A DNA stretch of 64,000 nucleotides from Flavobacterium anhuiense (GCF_900101855.1 NZ_FMVC01000001.1:248001-312000), one strand, 5' to 3'. Shown: positions 43,463 to 52,387, counted from the stretch's first letter. Program-made: numbers and translations. The notes: generated from the letters alone by a model not told the origin.

Positions 43463-44371
43463 ATGCCAACAACCTTTTATAGTAACGGAAAACTTTTCAT
43501 CGCTGGTGAATATCTCGTTTTAGACGGAGCAGATGCTTTTGCATTGCCTACAAAATTTGGCCAAGATTTGGTCATTGAAGATTTAGACAACAAACAGATC
43601 GAATGGAAAAGTTATGATTACGACAAACACTTATGGTTTGAAGAAACAATCTCGTTTGATGAAATTATAAAAGGTTCAGATCCGCAAATTGATAGCGTAA
43701 AATCAACTCTAGTCAATATTCTGCATGAAGCTTATATTTTAAATCCAAAATTTATTGATAATGCTAGTGGATATAAGGTAAGCACGCACTTAAGTTTTCC
43801 AAGAAATTGGGGATTAGGAACTTCTTCCACTCTTATCAATAACATTGCCCAATGGGCCGGAATTAACGCCTATACTTTATTGAAAAACAGTTTTGGTGGA
43901 AGCGGTTACGATATTGCATGCGCACAAAACAACACTCCAGTTTTATACCGAATAAAAGATAATTTTGTACAGCAAGTTGAATTTAATCCCGATTTTAAAG
44001 AACATCTTTATTTTGTTTATCTGAATAAAAAACAAAACAGCAAAGCTGCTATATATTCATACAACAATCATAAAAATAGCCATTTATCAGAAAGTGTCGC
44101 TCAAAACAACAAAATCACAAACGCGATACTTCATGCCAAAACATTAAAAGAGTTTGCCGCTGCGATACAGAAACACGAAATTCATCTTAGTAATGTTTTA
44201 GAAATGCAGACTATAAAAGAGGCTGTTTTTCCAGATTTCAATGGCGTAATAAAGAGTCTTGGAGCTTGGGGCGGAGATTTTATTCTAGTGGTTTCTAAAG
44301 AAAATCCGAAAGAATATTTCTTTAATAAAGGATATGAAACCATTTTGACTTATGAAGAAATGATTCTATAA
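43463..44371 (+). CDS. GYDIA-family GHMP kinase
   Basis: The 302-residue protein belongs to the GHMP kinase superfamily (mevalonate, phosphomevalonate, galactokinase and relatives). It has the N-terminal GKLFIAGEYLVLDGADAFALPT, a central ATP-binding glycine motif reduced to NWGLGTSSTLINNIAQW, and the family name motif SGYDIACAQ. Location after HMG-CoA reductase suggests mevalonate or phosphomevalonate as substrate, but substrate is not proven. The end overlaps its own terminator stem by one base. Confidence 0.88.
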   Translation: MPTTFYSNGKLFIAGEYLVLDGADAFALPTKFGQDLVIEDLDNKQIEWKSYDYDKHLWFEETISFDEIIKGSDPQIDSVKSTLVNILHEAYILNPKFIDNASGYKVSTHLSFPRNWGLGTSSTLINNIAQWAGINAYTLLKNSFGGSGYDIACAQNNTPVLYRIKDNFVQQVEFNPDFKEHLYFVYLNKKQNSKAAIYSYNNHKNSHLSESVAQNNKITNAILHAKTLKEFAAAIQKHEIHLSNVLEMQTIKEAVFPDFNGVIKSLGAWGGDFILVVSKENPKEYFFNKGYETILTYEEMIL

Positions 44372-44402
44372 AGCAAATACAACTAATAATTTGCTTTTTT
44401 AG
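44371..44402 (+). terminator. Terminator of the GHMP kinase gene, shared with the opposing coding end
   Basis: AAGCAAAT (44371-44378) pairs with ATTTGCTT (44389-44396), loop 10 nt, then TTTTT. The right arm lies inside the coding end of the minus-strand gene (its last codons, KKANY). Confidence 0.75.
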
Positions 44403-44826
44403 TTTTAACGTGTTTTGTTTCCAAACGACGAACCGATTTACTCTCCTGCTCATTTGATTCTATAAGTCTATTGTGCAAGCGCTCTGCCATTTTTTCGATG
44501 CTATTGGTAATTGAATCGTAAACCACTTCCATACGTCGGTGTTTTTCTTCTTTTACGGCTTTTAGCACATCTTCAACAAAAACCTTATCGTATTTTTCAG
44601 CTACAGAATCATGCGTATTGGTTAGCCTGATTACATAATCATTACTCAAAATAGTAACTTTAAAATGCTGTTCTTCGTTACTCAAATAATACTTTCCACC
44701 CAATTCATCAACATTGATGTCGGTGCTGCTCACTTTTAAAAGCTCTGTAATAATACCATAAATATGACTTTCTATTTTGGTATATACTCTTGGCTTCCTT
44801 CTAAAAAATTTAAAAGTAAAAAACAT
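44383..44826 (-). CDS. Conserved-looking hypothetical cytoplasmic protein
   Basis: I do not recognise the family. The 147-residue protein has no signal peptide or membrane span. It begins with a basic, aromatic stretch (MFFTFKFFRRKPR), then a mixed alpha/beta part (KYYLSNEEQHFKVTILSNDYVIRL) and a C-terminal charged helical part (about 88-147) rich in Lys, Glu and Arg, suggesting RNA or protein contact. It is convergent with the GHMP kinase gene, with only 11 bases between them. The 270 bases upstream (44827-45096) hold only AT-rich sequence and the ppiD terminator. Confidence 0.65.
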   Translation of the reverse strand: MFFTFKFFRRKPRVYTKIESHIYGIITELLKVSSTDINVDELGGKYYLSNEEQHFKVTILSNDYVIRLTNTHDSVAEKYDKVFVEDVLKAVKEEKHRRMEVVYDSITNSIEKMAERLHNRLIESNEQESKSVRRLETKHVKTKKANY

Positions 44827-45040
44827 TAAATGATTTATTATTAAGCTTTTTGTTTATTGGATAATTTATTTTATTGTATGGCAAAAGCCAAAAATATGTT
44901 AAAGTTAAAAATCGAGCAAATTAACTGTAATATTTTGAAAATCACAAGTTTTTTAAATTAAATTTCGATAATTCCTATATACTTTCAGAAAATTAACAGT
45001 AAAAAATTACAAAATATAATTACTGGTAGATTCTAAAAAG

Positions 45041-45070
45041 AAAAACCCGAAACGCTTTAAGCGTTTCGGG
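45041..45070 (-). terminator. Terminator of the coaX-ppiD operon
   Basis: CCCGAAACGC and GCGTTTCGGG (45046-45055 and 45061-45070) form a perfect 10-bp stem with a 5-nt loop; on the minus strand TTTTTCTTTTT follows. It is 26 bases past the ppiD stop. Confidence 0.9.
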
Positions 45071-45096
45071 CCTTTATAAGCTCGATTACTGTTTAA

Positions 45097-47196
45097 TTAG
45101 TAATTAAATTGTAATCTGTTATCTTCAATTTTAGCGTTGTTTTTCAAAGCTGGCAATACTCTGTTCACATCAGATGCGCTTTGAGCTTTTACTTTCTCTA
45201 CATAAGCAGCATGATTAGCAATTGCAGGAGCTTTTACAGTTTTAATGTTTTTAACTACATACACACCTGTATTTCCTTCAATTGGAGCAGAGATTTTGTT
45301 TGCTGTTAAAGCAAATGCATTACCTACCACTCTTGGCTCTTGTCCAACTCCTCCAGGTAAAACTGGATTATCTAGAGTTACATCAGTAGCTTGCTGAACA
45401 GCAACTCCTGCTGCTTTAGCGATAGCCTCAAGGCTTGAACCTTGCATTTTAGCTTTTAACAATTCAGCCTTTTTCTTATTTTTCAAGATTGGCTCTACAT
45501 ACGGTCTTGCCATATCAACAGAAACTAAACCAGATTTGTTTTCACCTTTATATTGTGCGATAACGTGTCCTACGTTTGCAATTTCAAAACGTTTTACATC
45601 TCCTTTATCTGTTTCTTTATCAAAAGCCCATCTTACAATGTTACGTTGGTTTCCTAATGGTCCAAATGCTTCATCCATAGCTTTTGCATTAACTGGCTGA
45701 GCAACTTTTAAACCTAATTCTTTTGCTGCAGCATTGAAGTCTTTCTCAGCAGCATCCATTTCAAATTTAGTTGCTAATGTAAATACTTTATCAGAAGTAG
45801 CTTCAGATGGCTCGATTTTTTGAGCAATTGTCGCTAAACGAATTCCGTCTTGTTTGTCTGTAATTTTGATAATGTGAAATCCGAAAGGAGTTTCAACTAA
45901 ACCAACTTTACCAATTCCGTTGCTGAATACAAAATCATTGAAAGGTTTTACCATTTGGTTTGGCCCAAAATATCCTAAATCACCACCTTGCTGAGCAGAT
46001 GAATCATCAGAACTTGTGAAAGCCAACATCATAAAACTATCTGGATTAGCTTGAACTTGTGCTAAAATTTCTTCAGCTTTAGCTTTAGCTTCTTCTTTAG
46101 TTCTTTTTTCTTTTGGGTTTGGAGTTTGAGATCCTTCATAACCAATTAAAATATGGCTAGCTTTTGCATTAACACCAGCTTTAAATCCTTGAGATTTAGA
46201 AATTGCATAATATCTTCCGTAAACATATGGTCCGTAGATTGCTCCAGCAGGCAAGCTGAATAATTTGTCAGCATCAACAGCTGGCAATGCATTTTTAGGA
46301 ACATAAGTAGAATCGTAAGGAACATCAGAATTTGCATTTACAAATTCAGCAATGTTTGTAGCATTTTTAAATCCTGGCAATGTATCATTTTTACCAGTTT
46401 TTGCGTTATAAACAACACTTCCTGATAATAATGCAGTTAATTTAGCTTTAATTTCAGCCTCATCTTCTTTAGAAGCTTTGTCTTCAACTAAAACGTATTG
46501 AATTTCGCGAGTTGCATCTGCTTTGAATTTTTTCTCGTTTTTCTTCATGTAAGCAACAATCTCATCGTCAGAGATTTTTACTTCACTATCTTTAATAGAA
46601 GAATAAGGAGCTGCAGCAAAAGCAAAACTTACTTTGTTAGTTTCCATTTCATACTTTAATTTTCCTTCACTAGCAGTTGTGTAAAGGCCTGATTTAATTA
46701 AAGTATTATAGATTTGAAATTTTGCGTTCAATTCAGCATCTTTCTCTTTTTGAGCAATATATTGTGCTGCTTCTGGGTTTGATTTAAAATAATCTTTGAA
46801 CTTAACAACATCAAAAATTCCTGCTGCGTTTAAGAACATTGGGTTTTTACCAATATTTGGATCTGATTTTAAAACCTCTAAAATGTGTTTTTCACCAACT
46901 CTCAATCCTAATTTATCAAATTGCGATGACAATAAAGCGATTGAAACTTCTTGATCCCAAACTCTGTTTGCAGCTTCAGTGGAAGTTATACCTTGCCCAC
47001 TTTTTTCAACATTACTAACTTTAACTCTAAAGTCTTCAAATGAAATATCTTTTCCATCGATGCTTCCTACATCTTTTGAACTTTGACCAAATGTTCCTCT
47101 TGTGAATAGATCTTGTATTATAAATGCAAATAATGCAAGTGCAATAACTCCTATCAATAAAGCGGAACGCTGTCTAATTTTTGCTAAAACTGCCAT
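45097..47196 (-). CDS. ppiD: Periplasmic peptidyl-prolyl isomerase, PpiD/SurA type
   Basis: This membrane-anchored chaperone helps outer-membrane and periplasmic proteins fold. The 699-residue protein has one N-terminal span (about 14-30), a SurA_N-type helical region (about 40-210), a parvulin PPIase domain at about 345-460 (KASHILIGYE, GGDLGYFGPNQMVKPF, GLVETPFGFHIIKI) and a second, degenerate domain in the C-terminal part. It is the last gene of the envelope operon that also holds lptC and an outer-membrane protein, which suits its role. Confidence 0.93.
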   Translation of the reverse strand: MAVLAKIRQRSALLIGVIALALFAFIIQDLFTRGTFGQSSKDVGSIDGKDISFEDFRVKVSNVEKSGQGITSTEAANRVWDQEVSIALLSSQFDKLGLRVGEKHILEVLKSDPNIGKNPMFLNAAGIFDVVKFKDYFKSNPEAAQYIAQKEKDAELNAKFQIYNTLIKSGLYTTASEGKLKYEMETNKVSFAFAAAPYSSIKDSEVKISDDEIVAYMKKNEKKFKADATREIQYVLVEDKASKEDEAEIKAKLTALLSGSVVYNAKTGKNDTLPGFKNATNIAEFVNANSDVPYDSTYVPKNALPAVDADKLFSLPAGAIYGPYVYGRYYAISKSQGFKAGVNAKASHILIGYEGSQTPNPKEKRTKEEAKAKAEEILAQVQANPDSFMMLAFTSSDDSSAQQGGDLGYFGPNQMVKPFNDFVFSNGIGKVGLVETPFGFHIIKITDKQDGIRLATIAQKIEPSEATSDKVFTLATKFEMDAAEKDFNAAAKELGLKVAQPVNAKAMDEAFGPLGNQRNIVRWAFDKETDKGDVKRFEIANVGHVIAQYKGENKSGLVSVDMARPYVEPILKNKKKAELLKAKMQGSSLEAIAKAAGVAVQQATDVTLDNPVLPGGVGQEPRVVGNAFALTANKISAPIEGNTGVYVVKNIKTVKAPAIANHAAYVEKVKAQSASDVNRVLPALKNNAKIEDNRLQFNY

Positions 47197-47303
47197 TTTA
47201 TTATCGTTAATTTTATATTCAGTTTGCGAAAATACAATTATCTAGTTAATAACAATACAACTAGCGTTTTATTTTCAACATTTTTTTTCATTAATTTAAA
47301 AAA

Positions 47304-48560
47304 TCACTCTTTAATTGTCAATTTGACTAGTTCTATTTTCTTATTTGAAGCCTCTACAATAGAAAAATGAAACTTATCTATTACAATCTTATCCCCTTTT
47401 TGTGGGATTTCTTTAGTATGATTGACAATGAATCCTCCTAATGTGCCATACGAATCTTCTTCGGGAATCATCAATTTATAGGTTTCATTCAAGTATTCAA
47501 CATCCAATCGGGTTGAAAACAAATATTTGCCCTCTTCTATTTCTTCTTCAATTAATTCTTCGTCTAAATCATGCTCGTCTTCGATTTCGCCAAAAAGTTC
47601 TTCTACAATATCTTCAATGGTAACAATTCCAGAAGTCCCTCCATATTCATCCAAAACTACTGCAACGTTTTTTCGTTTTTTGATCAATAAATTCAATACG
47701 TCTTTGATCAAAATTGTTTCAGGAACAAATTCGACAGTCATCAAAACCGATTTTATCGTTGATGGTTTTTTAAACAGATCAAAGGAATGAACATAGCCTA
47801 CAATGTCGTCTAATGAATTTTGGCTAATAATAATTTTAGAATATCCTGTTTCTATAAACAAAGCCTTCAGATCTTCGACTGTATCAAACAAATCTATATC
47901 TACAATTTCTGTTCGAGGCGTCATAATATCGCGCGCCTTTACATTTGAAAATTCTAAAGCATTCTGAAAAATCTGGATTTCAGAGTCCACCTCTTCATCT
48001 TCTTCAACTGTACTCATTTGTTCTGTAATATAATTTCCCAGCTCAATACGGCTAAACAAATGGATTTGATTTCCTTCTGTTCTAAAAAATTTACTTAGCA
48101 CAAAATCTGCGATCCAAATAAAAAATGTAGAGATGTAATAAAATAATCGGTAAAATAAATAAGCGGGAAGTGCCAGAATTTTAATTAAAGAATTGGCATA
48201 AATCTGAAAAAACACCTTCGGAAAAAATTCTGAAGTCAGCAAAACTACAAATGCTGCAAGTAGTGTTTGGATAAGAATATTCCACCAATCAGAAAAAACT
48301 AGACCAAAATAAGCCATCCAACCTAAAATCAGATCGCCCATAAAAAAACCGTAAATCACCAAAGCCACATTATTGCCAATAAGCATGGCCGCAATAAACT
48401 TAGATGGATTTTCGGTCAGTTTTGTTAAGATTCGAGACAAAAAATCGTCTTGTTTCTTTTCAATTTCGAGATAAATTTTGTTGGCGGATGTAAAAGCAAT
48501 TTCCATCCCAGAAAAAAAGGCGGCTAGTATTAAACAGATTATTATAATACTAATTTCCAT
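47304..48560 (-). CDS. CNNM/CorC-HlyC family transporter
   Basis: The 418-residue protein has an N-terminal DUF21/CNNM domain with about four spans (about 1-170, AFFSGMEIAFTSANKIYL), two CBS domains (about 205-330, DIMTPRTEIVDID, VAVVLDEYGGTSGIVTIEDIVEELFGEIEDEHD) and a C-terminal CorC_HlyC FAD-like domain (about 345-418). Such proteins are linked to magnesium or cobalt efflux and tolerance. It resembles GldE of gliding bacteria in layout, but the gldD/ssb neighbours of gldE are absent. Confidence 0.9.
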   Translation of the reverse strand: MEISIIIICLILAAFFSGMEIAFTSANKIYLEIEKKQDDFLSRILTKLTENPSKFIAAMLIGNNVALVIYGFFMGDLILGWMAYFGLVFSDWWNILIQTLLAAFVVLLTSEFFPKVFFQIYANSLIKILALPAYLFYRLFYYISTFFIWIADFVLSKFFRTEGNQIHLFSRIELGNYITEQMSTVEEDEEVDSEIQIFQNALEFSNVKARDIMTPRTEIVDIDLFDTVEDLKALFIETGYSKIIISQNSLDDIVGYVHSFDLFKKPSTIKSVLMTVEFVPETILIKDVLNLLIKKRKNVAVVLDEYGGTSGIVTIEDIVEELFGEIEDEHDLDEELIEEEIEEGKYLFSTRLDVEYLNETYKLMIPEEDSYGTLGGFIVNHTKEIPQKGDKIVIDKFHFSIVEASNKKIELVKLTIKE

Positions 48561-48563
48561 TTT

Positions 48564-48758
48564 TTATTGTTTTTTGTTTCTGTCGTTATGCCTGTTAAGA
48601 AATCTTCTTCTAAAGAAAAACATAAAAACAGCCATCCCTGCAATCACAAAATATAAAGGATAGCTCTCATCACCCTCATTTAGTTTTACGATACCATCAT
48701 AAGTAAAGAAAACTGCAAAAAGGATGTAAACGTATTGTGTATATTTTAAATAACCCAT
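48564..48758 (-). CDS. Small two-span membrane protein of the lptC operon
   Basis: The 64-residue protein (starting MGYLKYTQYVYILF) has two hydrophobic segments (about 6-25 and 33-50) and an Arg/Lys-rich C-terminus (RRRFLNRHNDRNKKQ) that should stay in the cytoplasm. I chose the ATG at 48758, four bases after the lptC stop; an upstream ATG at 48794 would overlap lptC by 32 bases and add a polar leader. The next gene starts 3 bases later. It is not a named family to my knowledge. Confidence 0.75.
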   Translation of the reverse strand: MGYLKYTQYVYILFAVFFTYDGIVKLNEGDESYPLYFVIAGMAVFMFFFRRRFLNRHNDRNKKQ

Positions 48759-48762
48759 AATA

Positions 48763-49320
48763 TTATAATTCTTCGTTTGATTCAATTTCACCACTTATTC
48801 GTTGCGAATTAATCACTTTAAAATCTTTGCTAAAATCTATTCCCTGACCATGGGAAACTCCTTTTGTATCGGTCAATTTAAATTTTCTTTCCGTGTAAAA
48901 CCATTCGTTTTTCTGGTCGAAATACAATTGTTCTGTTTCTAAAACCTGTCCAGCTTCTGAAGTGATTTTCACTTTTCCTATCAGATCAATGATTCCTGTA
49001 TTTTTATACGAAACTGCATAATTTCCTCTTATAAAGGTACGTTTCTGCTTTTTATCGTATAAGGTAACATCAATCCCTTTAGGAAATTCTGTAAAAGGAA
49101 AATCAAGATTTGAATAATCTAGCATTTTCGGACTTATCAAAACGCCTGTAATGCGTCCAGAATCTGTATATTTAATATTTACAGTATCGGCATCGCTGGC
49201 AGGAACAAATTCTGAGAAGTTAATTTTCTGAACTTCTTTAAAATTACTTTCGCATCCAAAAAATAGTGTCACAGCAAAAACTGTGACAGCTATGAGACTA
49301 TATCTTTTTGGTAAATTCAT
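48763..49320 (-). CDS. lptC: LPS export periplasmic protein LptC
   Basis: LptC anchors in the inner membrane and hands lipopolysaccharide to LptA. The 185-residue protein begins with a hydrophobic segment with FGCES (C about residue 24), so it may be a lipoprotein here, then a beta-jellyroll of the OstA-N/LptC type (about 50-170) with VTLYDKKQKRTFIRGNYAV and QVLETEQLYFDQKNEWFYTE. Sequence identity within this family is low; the operon position supports the call. Confidence 0.85.
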   Translation of the reverse strand: MNLPKRYSLIAVTVFAVTLFFGCESNFKEVQKINFSEFVPASDADTVNIKYTDSGRITGVLISPKMLDYSNLDFPFTEFPKGIDVTLYDKKQKRTFIRGNYAVSYKNTGIIDLIGKVKITSEAGQVLETEQLYFDQKNEWFYTERKFKLTDTKGVSHGQGIDFSKDFKVINSQRISGEIESNEEL

Positions 49321-49371
49321 TTGCCAAATGTAGTAAATTGTAATGAGCTTCTAAAAGATAATATGTTTTGA

Positions 49372-50601
49372 TTATTGGTATTTGCTCTTCACGAACCATT
49401 TGTCGTTGAAAGAGAAACTCACACTGAAATTAACGTAATTCTCTTGCACTAAATCTGCAGAAGTTGTACCGCGTTTACCAAATTCAATTCCTAAGTTTAC
49501 ATTTGAAAATGATCCCGGAATTGGAATTCCTGCTCCCAATGACATTCCGATATCTTTAATTGATTCATTATTTACAATCAAACCAATTTTTTCATATTTC
49601 AAACCTGCTCTATAGGTAATTCTGCTCATATAACTTGTAAAAGAAGAGTAATTTGGAAGATAGTATCCTCCAAGAGCATATTTAGAGTAGCTTTCGTATC
49701 TTACGTTTTCAGCTGCATTGTAATAATTTGCCAACTGTCCGTCTCCTTGAAAAGTCATATTTGCTCCCACAAGCCATTTTCTAGCCTCACCAACTCCTAA
49801 TCCAATACTTAATTTATTTGGCAGTTTTAATTTTGTTGACTCTGTTGGAACCACATAAGGATCTGGATCTCCTTGAACCGAAATAACTCTGGTATTATCT
49901 GAATTCAGGTTGCTTGAGAAAGTGTAACTTAAACTAGAAAACATACTAACCTTTTTGTATATTTTTTTCTGATACATCGTTCCAAAACTAAATGCTGTAC
50001 CCGAAAGCTCAGAAGTATTTACCTCTGCTGTTCCGTTTTGTACCCCTGTAATTGCTTCAACGCTTGTTGTGGTAATTTTTCCAAAATTATACTGTGCATC
50101 TACCCCAATATTCCAGTCTTTCATTATTTTGTATGATAAACCAAAATATACTTTATTTACACCACCTTTTCCGTCAAGCTGTGAACTTGTTGCCCCTTCT
50201 GTTGCAGAATTATCGTTACGAATTTTATACCCTACTGAAGTTACTGGTATCAAACCGAATGAAGCACCAAATTTTCCCATTGGAATTCCTAATGCCAAAT
50301 AATCAAAAGTAGAACGCTGTGCTTTTTCTGATGCAGAAGTTGTTTTTAAATTTGAAGTCGCAAATGTTCCTCCAACTGTAAAAGTTGTTTGAATTAAGCT
50401 GGCATAACTTGCTGGATTTTCTAAATTTAAGTGAATCGTATCTTGTTCTACTGCAACTCCTGCCATAGATCTGTTTTCAAGAGTTCCCTTGAATCTCACA
50501 TCTCCTATTCCGAAAAAAGAATAAGGTGAAGCAGTACCTTGTTGAGCGAATGAAACGAACGATATAAGCAAACAAGCGCTTAGTATTACTTTTTTAATCA
50601 T
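49372..50601 (-). CDS. Outer-membrane beta-barrel protein of the coaX-lptC operon
   Basis: The 409-residue protein has a signal peptide (ending SFAQ) followed by GTASPYSFFGIGDVRFKGTLENRSM, typical of Bacteroidota outer-membrane proteins, and about 14 amphipathic strands with alternating aromatic residues. The C-terminus ends in a beta strand (NFSVSFSFNDKWFVKSKYQ). Its start overlaps the coaX stop by 8 bases. It resembles FadL/PorV-type barrels in general shape, but I cannot name a substrate. Confidence 0.8.
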   Translation of the reverse strand: MIKKVILSACLLISFVSFAQQGTASPYSFFGIGDVRFKGTLENRSMAGVAVEQDTIHLNLENPASYASLIQTTFTVGGTFATSNLKTTSASEKAQRSTFDYLALGIPMGKFGASFGLIPVTSVGYKIRNDNSATEGATSSQLDGKGGVNKVYFGLSYKIMKDWNIGVDAQYNFGKITTTSVEAITGVQNGTAEVNTSELSGTAFSFGTMYQKKIYKKVSMFSSLSYTFSSNLNSDNTRVISVQGDPDPYVVPTESTKLKLPNKLSIGLGVGEARKWLVGANMTFQGDGQLANYYNAAENVRYESYSKYALGGYYLPNYSSFTSYMSRITYRAGLKYEKIGLIVNNESIKDIGMSLGAGIPIPGSFSNVNLGIEFGKRGTTSADLVQENYVNFSVSFSFNDKWFVKSKYQ

Positions 50602-51328
50602 TGTCGATTTTATATTGATATGTTTGGCTCAAACTCTCCAGAAGGAAATTTGAATTGGCAAATATGGTATTTTTTAATCGTTTAGCCAAAAAATCTGCAT
50701 CGCCTCCCGTTAAAATTATGATAAAATTTGAAAACTCTTTGCGATATTCATCGATAAAACCGTCAATCTCATAGACGAAACCATTCACAACGCCAGAATG
50801 AATGGCCTGTGCCGTAGAGTTTCCTACGTAAGAATCGGGAGCTTCTAAGCTTAATAACGGCAGTCTAGCAGTAAAATTATGCAGTGATTCATATCGTAAA
50901 CGAAGTCCTGGAGAAATGGCTCCTCCCAAATAATTATCATTTTCGTCGATAAAATCGTAGGTAATGCAAGTTCCTGCGTCTATAACCAAACGGTTTTGTT
51001 TTGGAAATTGAAGCGTCGCCCCTGCTGCCAAAATCATTCGGTCTATTCCCAAAGTTTTTGGAGTTGCATATTTATTGTGAAACGGAAAAACATCTTCGTG
51101 AGTAAAAAAATGAACTTTAAGTCTATTTTCGAAGGACAAAAATGATTGTTTTTCGATACTTCCGACTGAAGCAACGACCAAATCGGAGCATTTTGGATAT
51201 TTTTCTAAAATTTTTTCAATTTTTTTTTCGAGTTCGTTTTTTTCAAAAACAAAATTTTCGAGAGCAGTATTATCCTCAAAGACAGACGCTTTAATTCTGG
51301 TGTTTCCGACATCAACCGTTAAAATCAT
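50594..51328 (-). CDS. coaX: Type III pantothenate kinase
   Basis: CoaX phosphorylates pantothenate in the first step of coenzyme A synthesis. The 244-residue protein begins MILTVDVGNTRIK with the P-loop-like DVGNT motif, and includes TPKTLGIDRMILAAGA and LVIDAGTCITYDFID (ADP and metal binding), LGGAISPGLRLRYESLHNFTA and ILTGGDADFL. An upstream in-frame ATG adds 22 residues without similarity, so the start at 51328 is preferred. It heads the operon down to ppiD. Confidence 0.95.
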   Translation of the reverse strand: MILTVDVGNTRIKASVFEDNTALENFVFEKNELEKKIEKILEKYPKCSDLVVASVGSIEKQSFLSFENRLKVHFFTHEDVFPFHNKYATPKTLGIDRMILAAGATLQFPKQNRLVIDAGTCITYDFIDENDNYLGGAISPGLRLRYESLHNFTARLPLLSLEAPDSYVGNSTAQAIHSGVVNGFVYEIDGFIDEYRKEFSNFIIILTGGDADFLAKRLKNTIFANSNFLLESLSQTYQYKIDND

Positions 51329-51380
51329 ATTTTCTTTTTTGCTTTTGCGAAGATACGAATTGATTTTTTCTAAAAAATGT

Positions 51381-51411
51381 TTTGCACAAACCAAAAATGA
51401 TTATATATTTG
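51381..51411 (+). promoter_or_regulatory. Promoter of tRNA-Phe
   Basis: TTTG (51381-51384) and TATATTTG (51404-51411) with 19 bases between form a perfect consensus promoter. The predicted start is about 10 bases before the tRNA. Confidence 0.85.
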
Positions 51412-51427
51412 CACCCGCAACAAGCAC

Positions 51428-51500
51428 GGTACCTTAGCTCAGATGGTAGAGCAATGGACTGAAAATCCATGTGTCCCTGGTTCGATCCCTGGAGGTACCA
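51428..51500 (+). tRNA. tRNA-Phe (anticodon GAA)
   Basis: The 73-base gene folds as a cloverleaf: acceptor GGTACCT/AGGTACC, D-arm GCTC...GAGC, anticodon stem ATGGA/TCCAT around loop CTGAAAA with anticodon GAA, T-arm with GGTTCGATCC, and discriminator A. The 3' CCA is not encoded (ACAAAA follows). It is a single-gene unit with its own promoter and terminator. Confidence 0.97.
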
Positions 51501-51501
51501 C

Positions 51502-51536
51502 AAAACCCGAATAGAAATATTCGGGTTTTTTGTTTT
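51502..51536 (+). terminator. Terminator after tRNA-Phe
   Basis: Perfect 12-bp stem AAAACCCGAATA/TATTCGGGTTTT (51502-51513 and 51518-51529) with GAAA tetraloop and a T-run. Confidence 0.93.
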
Positions 51537-51557
51537 TTATACTTTTCTGTTTTATCT

Positions 51558-51590
51558 AACCGCAAAGAGCGTAAAGGTTCGCAAAGTTAT
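51558..51590. repeat. Single copy of the CGCAAAG-type intergenic repeat
   Basis: AACCGCAAAGAGCG...GGTTCGCAAAGTTA (51558-51590) resembles one arm of the 33-bp inverted repeat at 25701-25733 (ACCGCAAAGCACGC...ACGCAAAGTT). The spacing of the two CGCAAAG units is about the same, which points to a shared repeat family. Confidence 0.6.
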
Positions 51591-51592
51591 TT

Positions 51593-52192
51593 TTAAGCTT
51601 TACTAACCTTTTTATTTTTCTTTATTTTTAAATCTTTACAAAAATTCCGATCCATTATACTAAAAATTTCCTGAATTAAGTAAACATTAATATCTGAGGC
51701 CTTTATTTCATAAGGATGATTCTCTGGGGAATAATACTGAGCTTTCATATCATTATTACACCTTACAACCAATATATATAAATTGGCATGACCATGATCT
51801 TTCCTGCAACTCTGATAATAACTTTTCTTTTCTAAAATTTCACAAGTAAACTTTAGCTTCTTTTTATCTTCTGCTGAAAAATTTACTTCTTGATTTAGGT
51901 TTTTCGTTTTCAATACAACTCTAAAATTTTCATCAAAATCAACTACTAAAAATTGACCATTATCATGTCCTTCCTGCCATTTATATAGCAACACTCCATT
52001 TTTGACTTTAGTAAAATTAGCAAATTCACTTTTGTAAGAAACAGAATCTCCCCTAAGACCAATATACTGCCACTGCAAAATTTCTGAAGCGACTGGAACT
52101 GCTTCGCACAAATTTCCATCAAAAACATTCACATTCTGACTTCGGCAAACTGCAAAACTTAAAAAAAGAACTAACCTAAAAATCTGCTTCAT
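51593..52192 (-). CDS. Secreted protein of unknown function
   Basis: I do not recognise the family. The 199-residue protein has a signal peptide (1-20, FLSFAVCRSQN). The body (about 25-199) is mixed beta/alpha, with EILQWQYIGLRGDSVSY, LKFTCEILEKKSYYQSCRKD and HANLYILVVRCNND, and four scattered cysteines that could form two disulfides. An in-frame ATG 12 codons upstream adds a non-signal leader and was rejected. No operon partner is apparent. Confidence 0.65.
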   Translation of the reverse strand: MKQIFRLVLFLSFAVCRSQNVNVFDGNLCEAVPVASEILQWQYIGLRGDSVSYKSEFANFTKVKNGVLLYKWQEGHDNGQFLVVDFDENFRVVLKTKNLNQEVNFSAEDKKKLKFTCEILEKKSYYQSCRKDHGHANLYILVVRCNNDMKAQYYSPENHPYEIKASDINVYLIQEIFSIMDRNFCKDLKIKKNKKVSKA

Positions 52193-52305
52193 ATTGCGAA
52201 CCATAAAATGTAGTTCAAATATAAACATCTTGCTTTATTTTTAAGCTCTATCAAAAACGTTAACACGGAATGTCAACAAATAGTCAGTTTTTGTTAAAAA
52301 AGTAT

Positions 52306-52336
52306 TGACTGAATAAAAAATAATCTTATATATTCG
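52306..52336 (+). promoter_or_regulatory. Candidate promoter of the MHS transporter
   Basis: TTG (52306-52308), 20 bases, TATATTCG (52329-52336; one mismatch to TAnnTTTG). The start would be about 45 bases before the ATG. Confidence 0.4.
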
Positions 52337-52387
52337 TAAAACTGTATTTTTCTTTTTCATTCACTAACAAGATCTCAAAGCAGTTTT

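Noticed and set aside
47304..48560. gldE gliding gene
   Set aside because: The CBS/CorC layout fits, but gldD and ssb, the usual neighbours, are missing and the operon is an LPS/outer-membrane one.
51428..51600. Integration site for a mobile element at tRNA-Phe
   Set aside because: No integrase, no duplicated tRNA 3' end and no foreign gene block is seen next to it.
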